Below, one piece after another: positions 33,752 to 42,767 of a stretch of 64,000 bases of DNA; within the stretch, counting starts at the first letter, position 1; each line of letters opens with the position of its first letter. This DNA comes from Arthrobacter castelli DSM 16402 (lineage in GTDB: Bacteria; Actinomycetota; Actinomycetes; Actinomycetales; Micrococcaceae). The stretch is taken from the NCBI RefSeq assembly GCF_000430705.1, contig NZ_AUMN01000001.1:372001-436000 (forward strand), written 5' to 3'. A model generated the notes under the pieces. The model saw nothing but the letters and a program-made list of their open reading frames with translations, did no database searches and had not been told where the DNA came from. The position numbers and the translations under genes are program-made.

Positions 33752-34051
33752 TTAGCCTTCGCAGTCCTTGCAGTACATCATGCCGTTTTTCTCGCGGGCG
33801 ATCTGTGAGCGGTGCCGGACCAGGAAGCAGGACATGCAGGTGAATTCGTCCTTCTGGGCCGGGACAACCCGGACCAGCAGTTCCTCGCCGGACAGGTCCG
33901 CCCCCGGAAGCTCAAAGTCTTCGGCTTCCTTCGCTTCGTCGACGTCGACGGCGGAAGACTGCTTGTCGCTGCGGTGGGCCTTCAGCTCCTCCAGCGACTG
34001 GCTTGAAGTCTCTTCCTCTGTCTGACGCGGGGCGTCGTAATCTGTTGCCAT
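33752..34051 (-). CDS. DUF4193 protein
   Basis: 99 residues from ATG 34051 with GGAGAG upstream. An acidic N-terminus is followed by FELPGADLSGEELLVRVVPA and a C-terminal treble-clef-like metal site: FTCMSCFLVRHRSQIAREKN, then YCKDC. DUF4193 is a universal actinobacterial family of unknown role, usually next to dut and DUF3093 genes. Those neighbours are absent here, so this is a separate location for the gene. Confidence 0.9.
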   Translation of the reverse strand: MATDYDAPRQTEEETSSQSLEELKAHRSDKQSSAVDVDEAKEAEDFELPGADLSGEELLVRVVPAQKDEFTCMSCFLVRHRSQIAREKNGMMYCKDCEG

Positions 34052-34751
34052 TTAGCTGGACTCTCCAATTTCTCTTCGTTGGGTACTTATATGAACAAAC
34101 GCGCGGCGCGGTTTATTCGATCCTTCGTCCGGCAATTTTTGTCCCCTTGTGGCCTCTGTGGTGGGACGGTGAAAACTGCCGTGGTGCCTATGGGGTGGGC
34201 CGGGTTGCGGGCATTGTGGCGCGGCGGGGAACGGCCAGCGTCCGCGGCTGTTGGGGCAAGTCTGTCCTCTTCGTGCTCTCCGGCACCCTCCGGGCCCGGG
34301 GCCGCGGAAACGCCGTTTTCGTATGTGCATTGTCATTCCCCGTGCAGGTGCCTTGTGCAGGGCAACAGCAATGACAGAAAGTCGATGGGAAATCGTGGTC
34401 TGGAGTCCGGAAAAGGCCCCCGCAAACAGTGGCGAAACCATAAAAAGCTCCCGGCGAAGATTTTCAGGGCCACTGCTCGACCGCCAATAGAGTACATAAG
34501 GTACTGCATTCACGCAAACGCGTGCAGCAGTTGGTTCCCGGAGGCTCCTAAGCGGCCACCTTCGGCGGCAACTGTGGCGCCCGCGTGGCCATGCGCACGG
34601 TGTGGAATTGGTCAAGGTTGTCCCCGGAAATCGGCAGTCTGACTCCCGTATGCTGCGTTGCAGAATTGTGACACCTCAGACGAAAACGCACACTTTGCAC
34701 GATCGGCATAACACGTGACGCAGGTATCATCTATCAGTGCGGTGCAGGACT
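34052..34751. other. 700-bp stretch without a recognisable gene
   Basis: No open frame here combines a start, a ribosome-binding site and a family resemblance. A small hairpin (CACGC...GCGTG near 34511-34524) and a minus-strand frame ending ...TRAPQLPPKVAA at 34548 are the only structure I see. No tRNA cloverleaf is visible. The right end probably holds the promoter of the acidic frame that begins at 34752. Confidence 0.4.
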
Positions 34752-35129
34752 ATGACGACGACGGCGGCTGCGAATCCGCCGGAGGTGTGCGATGAGGACT
34801 ATAAGAAGGAAAATCCGGACGCCGTGGACGACTCTGTGGAGCCTGACGCGGACGAATGCGACGAGACGCCGGAGACCGGGGAAGTTCAGGCTGAGCAGGA
34901 CGAAGACCCGGCATCTGAGGACGGACCTTACGCCGAAGAGACTGAAAGGCAGGCCAATGATGAAGAGTACGGAGAGACCGAAGCCGAAGCGCAGGAGGTA
35001 ATTGAAAGGATGGCGGGCCGGTTGAGGTCTGCGCCTGCCGGCAGAGGCTTGATTCAGGAACCACCGCGCCGGCCGAGTAGCGCTTTGAGCCAGTCCCGCG
35101 AGCGCCCGCCGGCACCGAAGCCCCGGTAA
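34752..35129 (+). CDS. Highly acidic hypothetical protein (doubtful)
   Basis: 125 residues from ATG 34752, dominated by Asp and Glu between residues 10 and 90 (for example EVQAEQDEDPASEDGPYAEE). A basic, proline-rich tail is read through the 3' end of the DUF3040 gene on the other strand (overlap 35054-35129). The overlap and the weak start argue against expression of the full frame, while the strongly biased acidic composition argues for a real protein. No family recognised. Confidence 0.3.
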   Translation: MTTTAAANPPEVCDEDYKKENPDAVDDSVEPDADECDETPETGEVQAEQDEDPASEDGPYAEETERQANDEEYGETEAEAQEVIERMAGRLRSAPAGRGLIQEPPRRPSSALSQSRERPPAPKPR

Positions 35130-35383
35130 ACGACCCAGCTCACCCCACCGGTGATCACCATCAGCGCCAGTACGCCGACGAAAGCCGTACTGGTGGCAAT
35201 CGAGACCACCAGGGCGGCAATTCCCGCAATGACGAGGAGCAATCCGAGCAGGATGTGGCGCCCGGACGAGCGCTTCAGCCCTTCCTCCGACAAGGAGACA
35301 GCCAGCTGGGGGTCATCCGCTTCCAGTTGCTGTTCCAACTCGGCAAGCTGACGCTTTTCGTGGTCAGAAAGAGACTCAGACAT
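35054..35383 (-). CDS. DUF3040 membrane protein
   Basis: 109 residues from ATG 35383 (GGAG seven bases upstream; the longer frame to 35395 adds four residues). The N-terminal helix MSESLSDHEKRQLAELEQQL, followed by DDPQLAVSL, is the DUF3040 signature (LS.HE...L...E..L..DDP.LA). Two membrane helices follow (about residues 44-63 and 66-86), then a basic tail. A small actinobacterial family of unknown function, often near cell-division or dinB loci. Confidence 0.88.
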   Translation of the reverse strand: MSESLSDHEKRQLAELEQQLEADDPQLAVSLSEEGLKRSSGRHILLGLLLVIAGIAALVVSIATSTAFVGVLALMVITGGVSWVVYRGFGAGGRSRDWLKALLGRRGGS

Positions 35384-35714
35384 CACTGGCTCCATCCGCT
35401 AAGAGACTGCCGGGCGGCTGTTTGACCGCCTGCTTTAAGTATATGGAGCAGGGGCGTTTTAGGGAAACGTTCGGCCGTTCCGGATGCCGTCCCGATCCGC
35501 ATTGTGCTGCCTCGCTCCGTTGCTGACAGTTACCTTCTCATCCCTTAACACTAAGGGTGCTGTTGAATTACCTCAATGGCCGATCCTGGGGTTCTTGCTC
35601 GCGCCGCATCACGGTCACTGGCTGGACCGCGGTCACAGGATCGGGGAACGTTCCATTGCCAGCCCGGGCGGCTATGTGCGGGGCCCTGCCCGGTGGTCCT
35701 GGTTGAGGCGACGT

Positions 35715-36101
35715 TTACAATCGTGCCGTCCTGGTGCCTCGGGGAGGGCATGCGAAACGTGCGGCCATGAACCTTAGGCTCGGGCATCCTCCCAGCCGCG
35801 TCCCTGGCGGTATGTGGCCAGCAGCGTTCCTGCCCCCCCGTTCGGTGGAATTCGGTTCGTCCTGGTACAGGGCGGCCTGGGTGGACTTGCTGTGGCCGAT
35901 GATCTCTTCGGCGGCAAGCTGTGCCTCGGCGAGATTGGCGCCAAAGACGCCGCTGCGGGCCGAAAGCTGTTCGACGTCGACCACCTCTGCGTCGGTCTCG
36001 CTCAAGGGGATGGTGTATCCGGGTTCTTTGTCATTGACCGGGATTTCGTAGTGGTCGTCATCCTCGGGCTGGCCAATGATGTATTCGACGTAGTAAGCCA
36101 T
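35715..36101 (-). CDS. Hypothetical protein, unknown function
   Basis: 128 residues from ATG 36101, which has AAGGATGG at a good distance. The first 85 residues are coherent (MAYYVEYIIGQPEDDDHYEI, then acidic and helical AEAQLAAEEIIGHSKSTQAA) with no membrane segment or signal peptide. The last 45 residues are Arg/Gly/Pro-rich and may be read-through after a lesion near 35850. No family recognised. Upstream on the same strand, 32 bases away, is the lipoprotein gene at 36134-36622. The 315 bases between this gene and DUF3040 hold nothing I can name. Confidence 0.45.
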   Translation of the reverse strand: MAYYVEYIIGQPEDDDHYEIPVNDKEPGYTIPLSETDAEVVDVEQLSARSGVFGANLAEAQLAAEEIIGHSKSTQAALYQDEPNSTERGGRNAAGHIPPGTRLGGCPSLRFMAARFACPPRGTRTARL

Positions 36102-36133
36102 GTTCCATCCTTTCGGTTCGGCGGCAGCGACAG

Positions 36134-36622
36134 TTAAGGCGTTACCCGCTGGTTGAGCAGGAACTGATCCAGCTCGAGCAGGAATCGGTTTTCGCCCATG
36201 AGCGTCAGCATGACGTGGTTGACCGTCTGGCCGTGTTCGTTGGTGGACTTCACGTACGAGCGGGTCTTGGCCGCGTGCTTGGTCCAGGGTGTGCTCTTGC
36301 CGAATCCGCCGATCACCATGTCCAGTTCCTTATGTTTGAGATCGAGGACAAGTTCATGTTCGACCCCGCGGTTCCACTCGATTTCGGCGTTGTGACGGGC
36401 GGCGAATTCGCGCACCAGGTCCGGTTCGATGCCTTGGGGTTCGCCATTGGCAGGCAGCTTTACCCACTTGCCGTTATCGGCAACGCCGACCTGCAGGGTG
36501 CCGCCCGTTATTTCCTCCAGGGTGCCCAGCGGGTCCGTGGGGATGGAAAGGCCGGAGCAGCCGGTCAGCGCGAGCAGCAGCGCCGCCCACAGGGCGGATA
36601 ACGACGTCGTCCGTCGGCCCAT
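36134..36622 (-). CDS. Lipoprotein with truncated substrate-binding (SBP_bac_3-like) fold
   Basis: 162 residues from ATG 36622 (GGAGG 11 bases upstream; a GTG at 36634 sits on the ribosome-binding site). The lipobox is LLALTGC. The mature part has GGTLQVGVADNGKWVKLPAN and GIEPDLVREFAARHNAEIEW. This is the first lobe of family 3 amino-acid-binding proteins, and DMVIGGFGKSTPW is the hinge region. At about 160 residues it is roughly one third shorter than full family members, lacking most of lobe 2. No permease or ATPase is nearby. Possibly a sensor or an abbreviated binding protein. Confidence 0.62.
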   Translation of the reverse strand: MGRRTTSLSALWAALLLALTGCSGLSIPTDPLGTLEEITGGTLQVGVADNGKWVKLPANGEPQGIEPDLVREFAARHNAEIEWNRGVEHELVLDLKHKELDMVIGGFGKSTPWTKHAAKTRSYVKSTNEHGQTVNHVMLTLMGENRFLLELDQFLLNQRVTP

Positions 36623-36737
36623 GCCGGTGGTCACCTCCGCGATTGAATTTCCGTAGGCGGTGATTCTCCTCGAACTCTAACACTATTAGTCAGTAGACTG
36701 TCTTTATAGATGCAGGATGCCGGACCGAGGAGGAGCC

Positions 36738-37226
36738 GTGAAGAATTCCCGCTGTACCAGCACGCTGAAGAGGGCCGCAGTTGCCGCAGGAATCGTCACC
36801 GCCGGCCTGGGTTTGACCGCTTGTGGCGAGGAGGAAGCGGACACCGCCGGTTCGGAGCAGAAGGTCAGTATCGACGAGCTCCTGCAGACTCCGCAACAGT
36901 ATGTCGACCAGACTGTCGTGGTCTCGGCCGATGTCAACGATGACATCAGCCCGCAGGCGTTTTCCATCGCCGGCACGGATGAAAGCCAAATCCCGCCGCT
37001 GCTGGTGATTCACCTGGAGGATAAGAACGATCCGGCCGAAGAAGGAACCAGTTTTGACCCCCAGGACGGGGTGGAGGTCGAAGTAACTGGAACGGTGGAG
37101 GGCTCCCTCGACGTGAAAGAGCTGGAGCAGCAGAGCGGCAAGGACCTGAATGAGACAGCGCTGGAGAACTGGGCCGGCCAGCCATACCTCAAGGCCACGG
37201 ACGTGGAGGTCATCGGCGACAACTGA
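36738..37226 (+). CDS. Lipoprotein, unknown function (OB-fold-like)
   Basis: 162 residues from GTG 36738 with GAGGAGGAG upstream. A lipobox (AGLGLTAC) ends the signal peptide, followed by an acidic linker. The domain KVSIDELLQTPQQYVDQTVV, with later EVTGTVEGSLDVKELEQQ, has the strand pattern of small OB-fold lipoproteins with a VxVxAxV strand and an EVxG turn. No function can be assigned. It is transcribed toward the phosphatase gene 53 bases downstream and diverges from the substrate-binding lipoprotein. Confidence 0.65.
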   Translation: MKNSRCTSTLKRAAVAAGIVTAGLGLTACGEEEADTAGSEQKVSIDELLQTPQQYVDQTVVVSADVNDDISPQAFSIAGTDESQIPPLLVIHLEDKNDPAEEGTSFDPQDGVEVEVTGTVEGSLDVKELEQQSGKDLNETALENWAGQPYLKATDVEVIGDN

Positions 37227-37279
37227 CCAGCGGTAGTGGTGATTGGGTTGTACCTCGGCCGGTACGGGACAATGGACGC

Positions 37280-37948
37280 ATGCGTCTGATTCTGGTCCGG
37301 CACGGACAAACCAGTTCCAATGTTGGCGGCTTCCTCGATACCGAAAGGCCCGGTGCGGACTTGACCGGGCTCGGGCGGGAACAGGCGGCGAAGCTCATCG
37401 ACGTGCTGGGGCGCGAGCCGATCGAGGCAATTTATGCGTCGACCTTGGTGCGCACCCAGCAGACCGCAGCGCCGCTGGCCGAGCTGTTCGGGCTGCAGAC
37501 CCAGGTTCGTGACGGCCTCCGCGAAATCAGTGCCGGTGAGCTGGAAATGCTTTCGGACGAGGCGTCCATCCGGACTTATCTGGAGACCATTTTCGCTTGG
37601 GGCGCCGGCAAACTTGAAGTGAGGATGCCCGGTGGCGAGACTGGCACCGAGGTCTTCGACCGCTATGACGAAGTCATTGCCGAGGCCGCGGGCTCAGGGG
37701 CGGGCACCGCCGTCGTCGTCAGCCATGGCGCGGTGATCCGCAGCTGGGCCGCCGGCCGGGTCGATAACATCACCACCGATTATGCGGGATGGCGGCCGTT
37801 GAACAATACCGGCGCCGTGATTCTGGAAGGCGACCCGGGGACCGGTTGGCACGCACTCGATTGGGAAGGTGAGGCACTCGGCGGGCCGGGCGTGGACACC
37901 CCGGCCACCGACGGCCCGGCAGGGGAGCCGGTCGACGTCGACCAGTGA
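37280..37948 (+). CDS. Histidine phosphatase family protein (phosphoglycerate mutase-like)
   Basis: 222 residues. The N-terminal LILVRHGQTSSN carries the catalytic RHG histidine, STLVRTQQTA the second arginine, AGELEM an acid residue and VVVSHGAVIR the second histidine. The protein lacks the insert of true phosphoglycerate mutases and resembles the broad cofactor-independent phosphatases, so the substrate is open. An acidic Gly/Pro tail follows. The ATG sits six bases after GACAAT (37268-37273), so the mRNA may be nearly leaderless. Confidence 0.85.
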   Translation: MRLILVRHGQTSSNVGGFLDTERPGADLTGLGREQAAKLIDVLGREPIEAIYASTLVRTQQTAAPLAELFGLQTQVRDGLREISAGELEMLSDEASIRTYLETIFAWGAGKLEVRMPGGETGTEVFDRYDEVIAEAAGSGAGTAVVVSHGAVIRSWAAGRVDNITTDYAGWRPLNNTGAVILEGDPGTGWHALDWEGEALGGPGVDTPATDGPAGEPVDVDQ

Positions 37949-38055
37949 GGATGGCCGTCGCGGCGCGCAACCACCCGGTGCAACCTGCTGGGCGTGCAAC
38001 CTACCGGGCGCCGCAACTCGTGCGGCACCACTGCTGGTTGCGGTAGCGCCGCTTC

Positions 38056-38328
38056 CTACTCCAGGCCTTGGCGGCGGCGCTTCAGGCGCCGCGTGATATC
38101 GAAGATGGACAGTGCGGCCGCCACCACCGACAGCGCCACGGCGGCGAGCATGATATACAGCCAGACCAGCACCGAGATCATACTGGCGCCCGGCGAATGA
38201 AGCACCGCTAGCCCGCCCAGAAGCCCGGCAAGCCAAAAAACACATACACCCACGAGAACTGCGGCGGCCGGCACGAATTCCGCCTTGCCACCGAAGTCTG
38301 GCCTGTTGCCCCCGATTCTGTCCTCCAT
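38056..38328 (-). CDS. Small membrane protein, unknown function
   Basis: 90 residues with two hydrophobic helices (about residues 19-42 and 49-72), a short periplasmic loop and a basic C-terminus (DITRRLKRRRQGLE). No family is recognised. It is transcribed divergently from nothing obvious and converges on the phosphatase gene across about 100 bases. Coding is supported mainly by the clean membrane topology and positive-inside charges. Confidence 0.5.
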   Translation of the reverse strand: MEDRIGGNRPDFGGKAEFVPAAAVLVGVCVFWLAGLLGGLAVLHSPGASMISVLVWLYIMLAAVALSVVAAALSIFDITRRLKRRRQGLE

Positions 38329-38416
38329 GCAAGAATTATGTGGCTAATGAGACTGCAATAAACCGTTCCGACACGCGTCGTTACACGATCGCTATCATAG
38401 TCACGAAACGGGAACG

Positions 38417-38656
38417 TCAGTTGATGCGGAATCGCCGGCGTTTCGGCGCCATGCGGCGGAGTTTCGCGATCAAGGAAGTGCCCGGCGGCTTATCGTCCTG
38501 CCGGCCGATCAACTCGTAGTAGCGGCTCAGCGGTTCCGGACCCGGATGTTTCCGGACCAGCCGGTCGTATTCCTCGCTGCTGAGCACTGCCGGAAGCGCT
38601 GAGGGCGGATCGGTCGGCGAAGCGGGGGAATCAGAGGAACTAAAGTCGTTGGTCAT
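38417..38656 (-). CDS. Small hypothetical protein
   Basis: 79 residues from ATG 38656 with GGAGAG upstream. A Ser/Pro-rich start is followed by LSSEEYDRLVRKHPGPEPLS and a strongly basic tail (RRMAPKRRRFRIN). Probably a cytosolic nucleic-acid- or membrane-associated small protein; the family is not recognised. It is divergent from the gluconate permease gene, with 251 bases between. Confidence 0.5.
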   Translation of the reverse strand: MTNDFSSSDSPASPTDPPSALPAVLSSEEYDRLVRKHPGPEPLSRYYELIGRQDDKPPGTSLIAKLRRMAPKRRRFRIN

Positions 38657-38907
38657 CAAACTCTCCACACAGGCGATGATTGGCCGCTGCTCAACACTGC
38701 CCATCCTAGTCAGTACGGCGTGTCGCGGCTAATGCAACACGCTGTGATCCTGGCAACGGGGCCACCCGTGGTCGGTTCTGCGAGTAAGTTGCATCAACTG
38801 CGCAACTTGGCGTCCCGACATGCTTGCATCGCGCAGTGACGTGGGTCATGCTTGGGGCAGCCCGGGCGTTATCCGGGCCTCGTTCCTGTGCATGAGGAGA
38901 ACCAGCT

Positions 38908-40428
38908 GTGGACATACAACTCTTATTGGCGCTGGTGGTGGGAATTGCCACCATTATCGTGCTCGTGTTGCGCACTCGACTGGACGCCTTCGTTTCGCTG
39001 CTTATTGCCGCCCTGGTGACCGGGCTCATCGCGGGCCAGCCGGTATTGGAGATCGTCAGTTCCATCACCACTGGTTTTGGCAACACGCTTGCCTCCATCG
39101 GCATTGTGATCGGGCTGGGCGTGGGCATCGGCAAGATCCTGGAAGTCTCCGGCGCCGCTAACGCCTTGGCGCTGGCGTTCCTGCGGGCGTTCGGCAAAGG
39201 CCGGGAGCCGTGGGCCATGGGCAGTGTTGGGGCGCTGGTGTCCATTCCTGTCTTCTGCGACTCCGGCTACGTCATCATGAACCCGCTGGCGCGCTCCATC
39301 GCCCGGGTGAAGCGCGGAGGTTACGTCACGCTCGCGCTCGCGCTGGGCTGCGGTATGACGCTGACACACCACTTGGTTCCGCCGACGCCGGGACCGTTGG
39401 CCGTAGCCGGCATCCTCGGGGCGGACCTGGGGGCACTGATCCTCGTGGGGCTGGCCTTCACCGTGATACTGCTGCCCGTCGTGGTCTTCTATGCGAAGTG
39501 GATAGGTCCCAAATTGGAATCTTCGGTCATCGAAGAAGTCCGGGAGCACGTGTATGGTTCCGTAACCGCTCAGGGTCGCGGCGGCCACCGTGGTGCCGCC
39601 ACCACGTTTGCCGATGACGACGTCGACTCCGACGCAGCTGAGCCCGGCGCGGTTGACTCCGACGCCGGCCATCTGGAACCTGCCGATCCGTCCACTGAGC
39701 TTGGCACGCCTCCGGCCGGTGCCAAGCCGCACCGGGTGGGTGCCGTGATGGGGTCGCTGCCGCTGGTGATTCCGCTGCTGCTGATCGTCCTCAACACCGT
39801 GACAGCGGCCATCGACCAGGCCAATCAAGGTGTTGTCGGCGCCGAAGAGTATGAGCCGGCCTCCTGGGCGGTTCCCTTCGCGTTCGTCGGAAACCCCGTT
39901 ATCGCCCTCGTGATCGGCATTCTGCTGGCCGTCTACATGCTGCTGCCGCGCTGGACTCCGCGCACCAAGGTGCAGGGCTGGTTCGCCGAAGCCGCTGCCT
40001 CGGCCGGGTTGATCCTGCTGATCACCGGCGCCGGCGGGGCGCTGGGACAGGTGCTGCGCGACTCGGGCGTGGGCGATGCACTGGCCGAGGCAATCGCGGC
40101 GACCAACCTTCCCGCGTTCCTGGTTCCGTTCCTGATCGCCACCTTGGTGCGTGTTGCCCAAGGCTCCGGCACCGTCGCGATGATCACCGCAGCGTCGGTG
40201 ACCGCGCCGCTGGTGACATCGCTCGGCGTCGATCCGCTGATTGCGGCGCTGGCCTGCACCGCCGGTTCCATGGTGTTCAGCTACTTCAATGACTCCTACT
40301 TCTGGGTGGTCACTCGGTTCACCGGGCTGGACGGCACGGCAGCGTTGAAGGGCTGGTCCGGGATTACGACGGCGGTCTGGGCCGGCTCCATCCCGTTGCT
40401 GTTCATCACCAGCCTGATCGTCGGTTGA
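38908..40428 (+). CDS. Gluconate:H+ symporter (GntP family)
   Basis: 506 residues, about 12-14 membrane helices. Family blocks visible are ATIIVLVLRTRLDAFVSLLI at the N-terminus, VPPTPGPLAVAGILGADLGA near residue 155 and the late GSGTVAMITAASVTAPLV. A charged Asp/Gly-rich loop (about residues 225-275) is longer than usual. GntP proteins import gluconate or related sugar acids. GTG 38908 has GAGGAGA upstream. The next gene is a DeoR-type repressor, the usual partner. A redox operon with a gluconate 2-dehydrogenase-like subunit lies 5 kb downstream. Confidence 0.9.
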   Translation: MDIQLLLALVVGIATIIVLVLRTRLDAFVSLLIAALVTGLIAGQPVLEIVSSITTGFGNTLASIGIVIGLGVGIGKILEVSGAANALALAFLRAFGKGREPWAMGSVGALVSIPVFCDSGYVIMNPLARSIARVKRGGYVTLALALGCGMTLTHHLVPPTPGPLAVAGILGADLGALILVGLAFTVILLPVVVFYAKWIGPKLESSVIEEVREHVYGSVTAQGRGGHRGAATTFADDDVDSDAAEPGAVDSDAGHLEPADPSTELGTPPAGAKPHRVGAVMGSLPLVIPLLLIVLNTVTAAIDQANQGVVGAEEYEPASWAVPFAFVGNPVIALVIGILLAVYMLLPRWTPRTKVQGWFAEAAASAGLILLITGAGGALGQVLRDSGVGDALAEAIAATNLPAFLVPFLIATLVRVAQGSGTVAMITAASVTAPLVTSLGVDPLIAALACTAGSMVFSYFNDSYFWVVTRFTGLDGTAALKGWSGITTAVWAGSIPLLFITSLIVG

Positions 40429-40479
40429 TCGGTGGAATGTCTTCGGGCAGCCTGGGCCGCCGGGGCATCCGGCTGAACC

Positions 40480-41268
40480 ATGGCGGCAGATTCACGCAGG
40501 CGGACACGTCAACGGCATGACAAGCTGCTGGCCCTGGTTCGGTCGGGCCGGAACGGAGTGCACGAGCTATCCGCCGGGCTGGGGGTCTCGCCGTCGACCG
40601 TGCGCCGGGATCTCGCCCGGCTGAACGAAGCGGGCGAGATCACCCGCACCTACGGCGGCGCCGCGGCCTTGGGGTTCGTCGAACGGGAGCTCAGCGAGCG
40701 GATGCATGTCGAGCCCTCGGCCAAGGTGGCCATCGGACTTGCAGCCGCAGAGCTGGTGCCCGAGCATGGCACGATTTTCATCGACGCCGGCTCCACCTGC
40801 GCCGAGATGGCCGGCCACCTGGGTGGCCGCAGTGGCCTCACCGTGCTCACCCGCGGGCTGGAAATCGCCGTGCAGCTGGCCTCCGATCCGCAGCTGGAGG
40901 TGGTTGTTATTGGCGGGCAGGTGGCGCGGAAGAGCCACGGGACGACCGGACCGCTGAGCGAGCAGTCGCTGAACAGGTACATGGTCGACGTGGCCTTCCT
41001 CGGCGTGGACGCCCTCGACCCGCACGACGGCGTGGGGGAGCCGACGTTGGCCGAGGCACAGGTCAAAGAGGCCGTGGCAGGCCGGGCGCGGCGCGTCGTC
41101 GTGCTCGCCGATGCGACCAAACTGGACCGTGGTGCGATGCCGGCGTGGGCTCCGCTGCCGTCGGGGTGGTCCCTGATCACCAACGCCGCGGACCCCGAAA
41201 CACTCGAGCGCTACCGATCCGCCGGGGTTGATGTGACAACCATCGCGGGAGTGGGCGCGGGACAGTGA
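40480..41268 (+). CDS. DeoR/GlpR-family transcriptional regulator
   Basis: 262 residues. The N-terminal helix-turn-helix (VHELSAGLGVSPSTVRRDLA) is the DeoR signature. The C-terminal DeoRC domain includes FIDAGSTCAEMAGHLG and FLGVDALDPHDGVGEPTLAE, which bind phosphorylated sugars. It follows the GntP permease by 51 bases on the same strand, so sensing of a gluconate-pathway intermediate and repression of the permease is the likely role (inference). The kinase gene follows after 35 bases but has its own -10-like box. Confidence 0.88.
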   Translation: MAADSRRRTRQRHDKLLALVRSGRNGVHELSAGLGVSPSTVRRDLARLNEAGEITRTYGGAAALGFVERELSERMHVEPSAKVAIGLAAAELVPEHGTIFIDAGSTCAEMAGHLGGRSGLTVLTRGLEIAVQLASDPQLEVVVIGGQVARKSHGTTGPLSEQSLNRYMVDVAFLGVDALDPHDGVGEPTLAEAQVKEAVAGRARRVVVLADATKLDRGAMPAWAPLPSGWSLITNAADPETLERYRSAGVDVTTIAGVGAGQ

Positions 41269-41290
41269 CTTTCCAGCCTCCGGCATTGGC

Positions 41291-41296
41291 TAGACT
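41291..41296 (+). promoter_or_regulatory. -10 box for a leaderless kinase mRNA
   Basis: TAGACT lies seven bases before the ATG at 41304. No Shine-Dalgarno is present. The spacing is that of actinobacterial leaderless genes; the -35 is weak. Confidence 0.4.
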
Positions 41297-41303
41297 TGGA
41301 CAC

Positions 41304-42767
41304 ATGAACAGCGATGGGACCGAGTCGGGCCATTCCCGTACCGGCACCGCGGCGCACCAAGCGCCGCGAACAAGCGGCGCCAATGGGGGCGGTGTTGTGC
41401 TCGGCGGTCGATACCGGCTCGGCGAGCGGCTGGGCCAGGGCGGGATGTCGACGGTCTTCCAGGCACAGGACCAGGCGCTGGGCCGCGCTGTGGCCGTCAA
41501 GCTCTTCCGTTCGGACGTTGCCGACCAAACGGAACTGGACCGGCAGCGCGGTGAAGTGCGGGTGCTGGCGGGGCTGAACCATCCCAATCTGGTGATGGTC
41601 TATGATGCCGTGACGGACACCGATTCCCTGGAAGCGCGCACCTACCTGGTGATGGAATTGATACAGGGGATCGACCTGCACCGCGCCCGGCAACGGGCGG
41701 ATCTGAGCAACGACGACGACGGCATCGGCCCGGACGAAACCGCCGATATGGGTGCCGGGCTGGCCGACGCCCTGGCCTATATCCACGAACGCGGCATCGT
41801 GCACCGCGATGTGAAGCCGGCCAATATTCTCCTCGGCGACGGGACCGGGCCACAGCGGAAGGGCCACGCCAAGCTGACTGATTTCGGCATCGCCCGGTTG
41901 GTGGACAGCGCCCGGATGACCGCCACCGGACAGTCCTTGGGAACAGCGACCTATTTCAGTCCGGAGCAGGCCCAGGGGCTGTCCATCACCAGGGCCAGCG
42001 ACATTTACTCGCTCGGGCTGGTGCTGCTTGAATGCCTCACCGGGAAGGTGGAATTCCCAGGTCCGGCAATTGCGTCGGCCGCCGCGCGGGTGCAGCGTGA
42101 CCCGCAGATTCCGTCCTGGCTGGGCGAAGGCTGGGCCGAAGTGCTCACGGCAATGACCCGGCGTGATCCGGGTGCCCGCGCGGACGCGTCCGCCATAGCC
42201 GCAGCGCTGCGCTCCGGCCCCCGCGCTGGTGCCCTCGGGGCGGCTTACAGCCTCAACCCGGAGACGGAGGCGCTTCCGTCGACGGGGCAGACGGAAACGT
42301 CGCGGCGAGGTTCCGAAAGGTCCGCCGCTGCCGCCGCCGGTGGTGCTGCGGCTGATCCCGCGGCAGCCGACTCGGCTGAATCAGGGCCGCCGACGTCGCA
42401 AATGCCGGCAGTAGGTGCTGCTGGTTCCGGCAACTCCGCCGGTGAATCAACGGGGCAGCGGGACGGAGCGGACGCTTCAGCAGAAGCAGCGCCCACCGGC
42501 CGCGCTGCCGCAGTCGGAGAGCGGACAAGCGCGCAACGAGAGGCTCCTGCGCGGCATGACGGTGGCCGTGGCACCCGGCGGCGGGGGCCGAGCGCCGGGC
42601 AATGGGCGATCGTGGTGCTGGTGCTGGCCGTAGTGGTCATCGCCGCAGGCATACTTGTGTATCTGTCGCTCGATTCCGGCGCCACCCCGGCGCCGATCGA
42701 CTACCCGCCGGTGCCTGGCGAACTCGGCAGGCATCTGGAGAACTTGCAGGAGAGTGTTAACCCTTGA
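41304..42767 (+). CDS. Membrane Ser/Thr protein kinase (PknB-type, no PASTA domains)
   Basis: 487 residues. The kinase domain covers about residues 30-290: glycine loop LGQGGMSTVFQAQD, VAVKLF lysine, catalytic IVHRDVKPANILL, LTDFGIAR and GTATYFSPEQA. A low-complexity Ala/Ser/Glu linker leads to a membrane helix (residues about 430-452) and a 30-residue external tail without PASTA repeats. It phosphorylates proteins in response to an unknown external or envelope signal. TGA overlaps the ATG of the lipoprotein gene, so the two are coupled and the lipoprotein may be a partner or sensor (inference). Confidence 0.92.
   Translation: MNSDGTESGHSRTGTAAHQAPRTSGANGGGVVLGGRYRLGERLGQGGMSTVFQAQDQALGRAVAVKLFRSDVADQTELDRQRGEVRVLAGLNHPNLVMVYDAVTDTDSLEARTYLVMELIQGIDLHRARQRADLSNDDDGIGPDETADMGAGLADALAYIHERGIVHRDVKPANILLGDGTGPQRKGHAKLTDFGIARLVDSARMTATGQSLGTATYFSPEQAQGLSITRASDIYSLGLVLLECLTGKVEFPGPAIASAAARVQRDPQIPSWLGEGWAEVLTAMTRRDPGARADASAIAAALRSGPRAGALGAAYSLNPETEALPSTGQTETSRRGSERSAAAAAGGAAADPAAADSAESGPPTSQMPAVGAAGSGNSAGESTGQRDGADASAEAAPTGRAAAVGERTSAQREAPARHDGGRGTRRRGPSAGQWAIVVLVLAVVVIAAGILVYLSLDSGATPAPIDYPPVPGELGRHLENLQESVNP

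Noticed and set aside
34052-34751. A tRNA or other structural RNA in the 700-bp gene-free stretch
   Set aside because: No cloverleaf, no GGTTCGA-type T-arm and no convincing extended stem structure could be found by eye.
38923-40161. A 412-codon minus-strand frame opposite the GntP permease
   Set aside because: Shadow frame; Gln/Gly/Arg/His-rich with no membrane segments or motifs, while the plus-strand permease is unmistakable.
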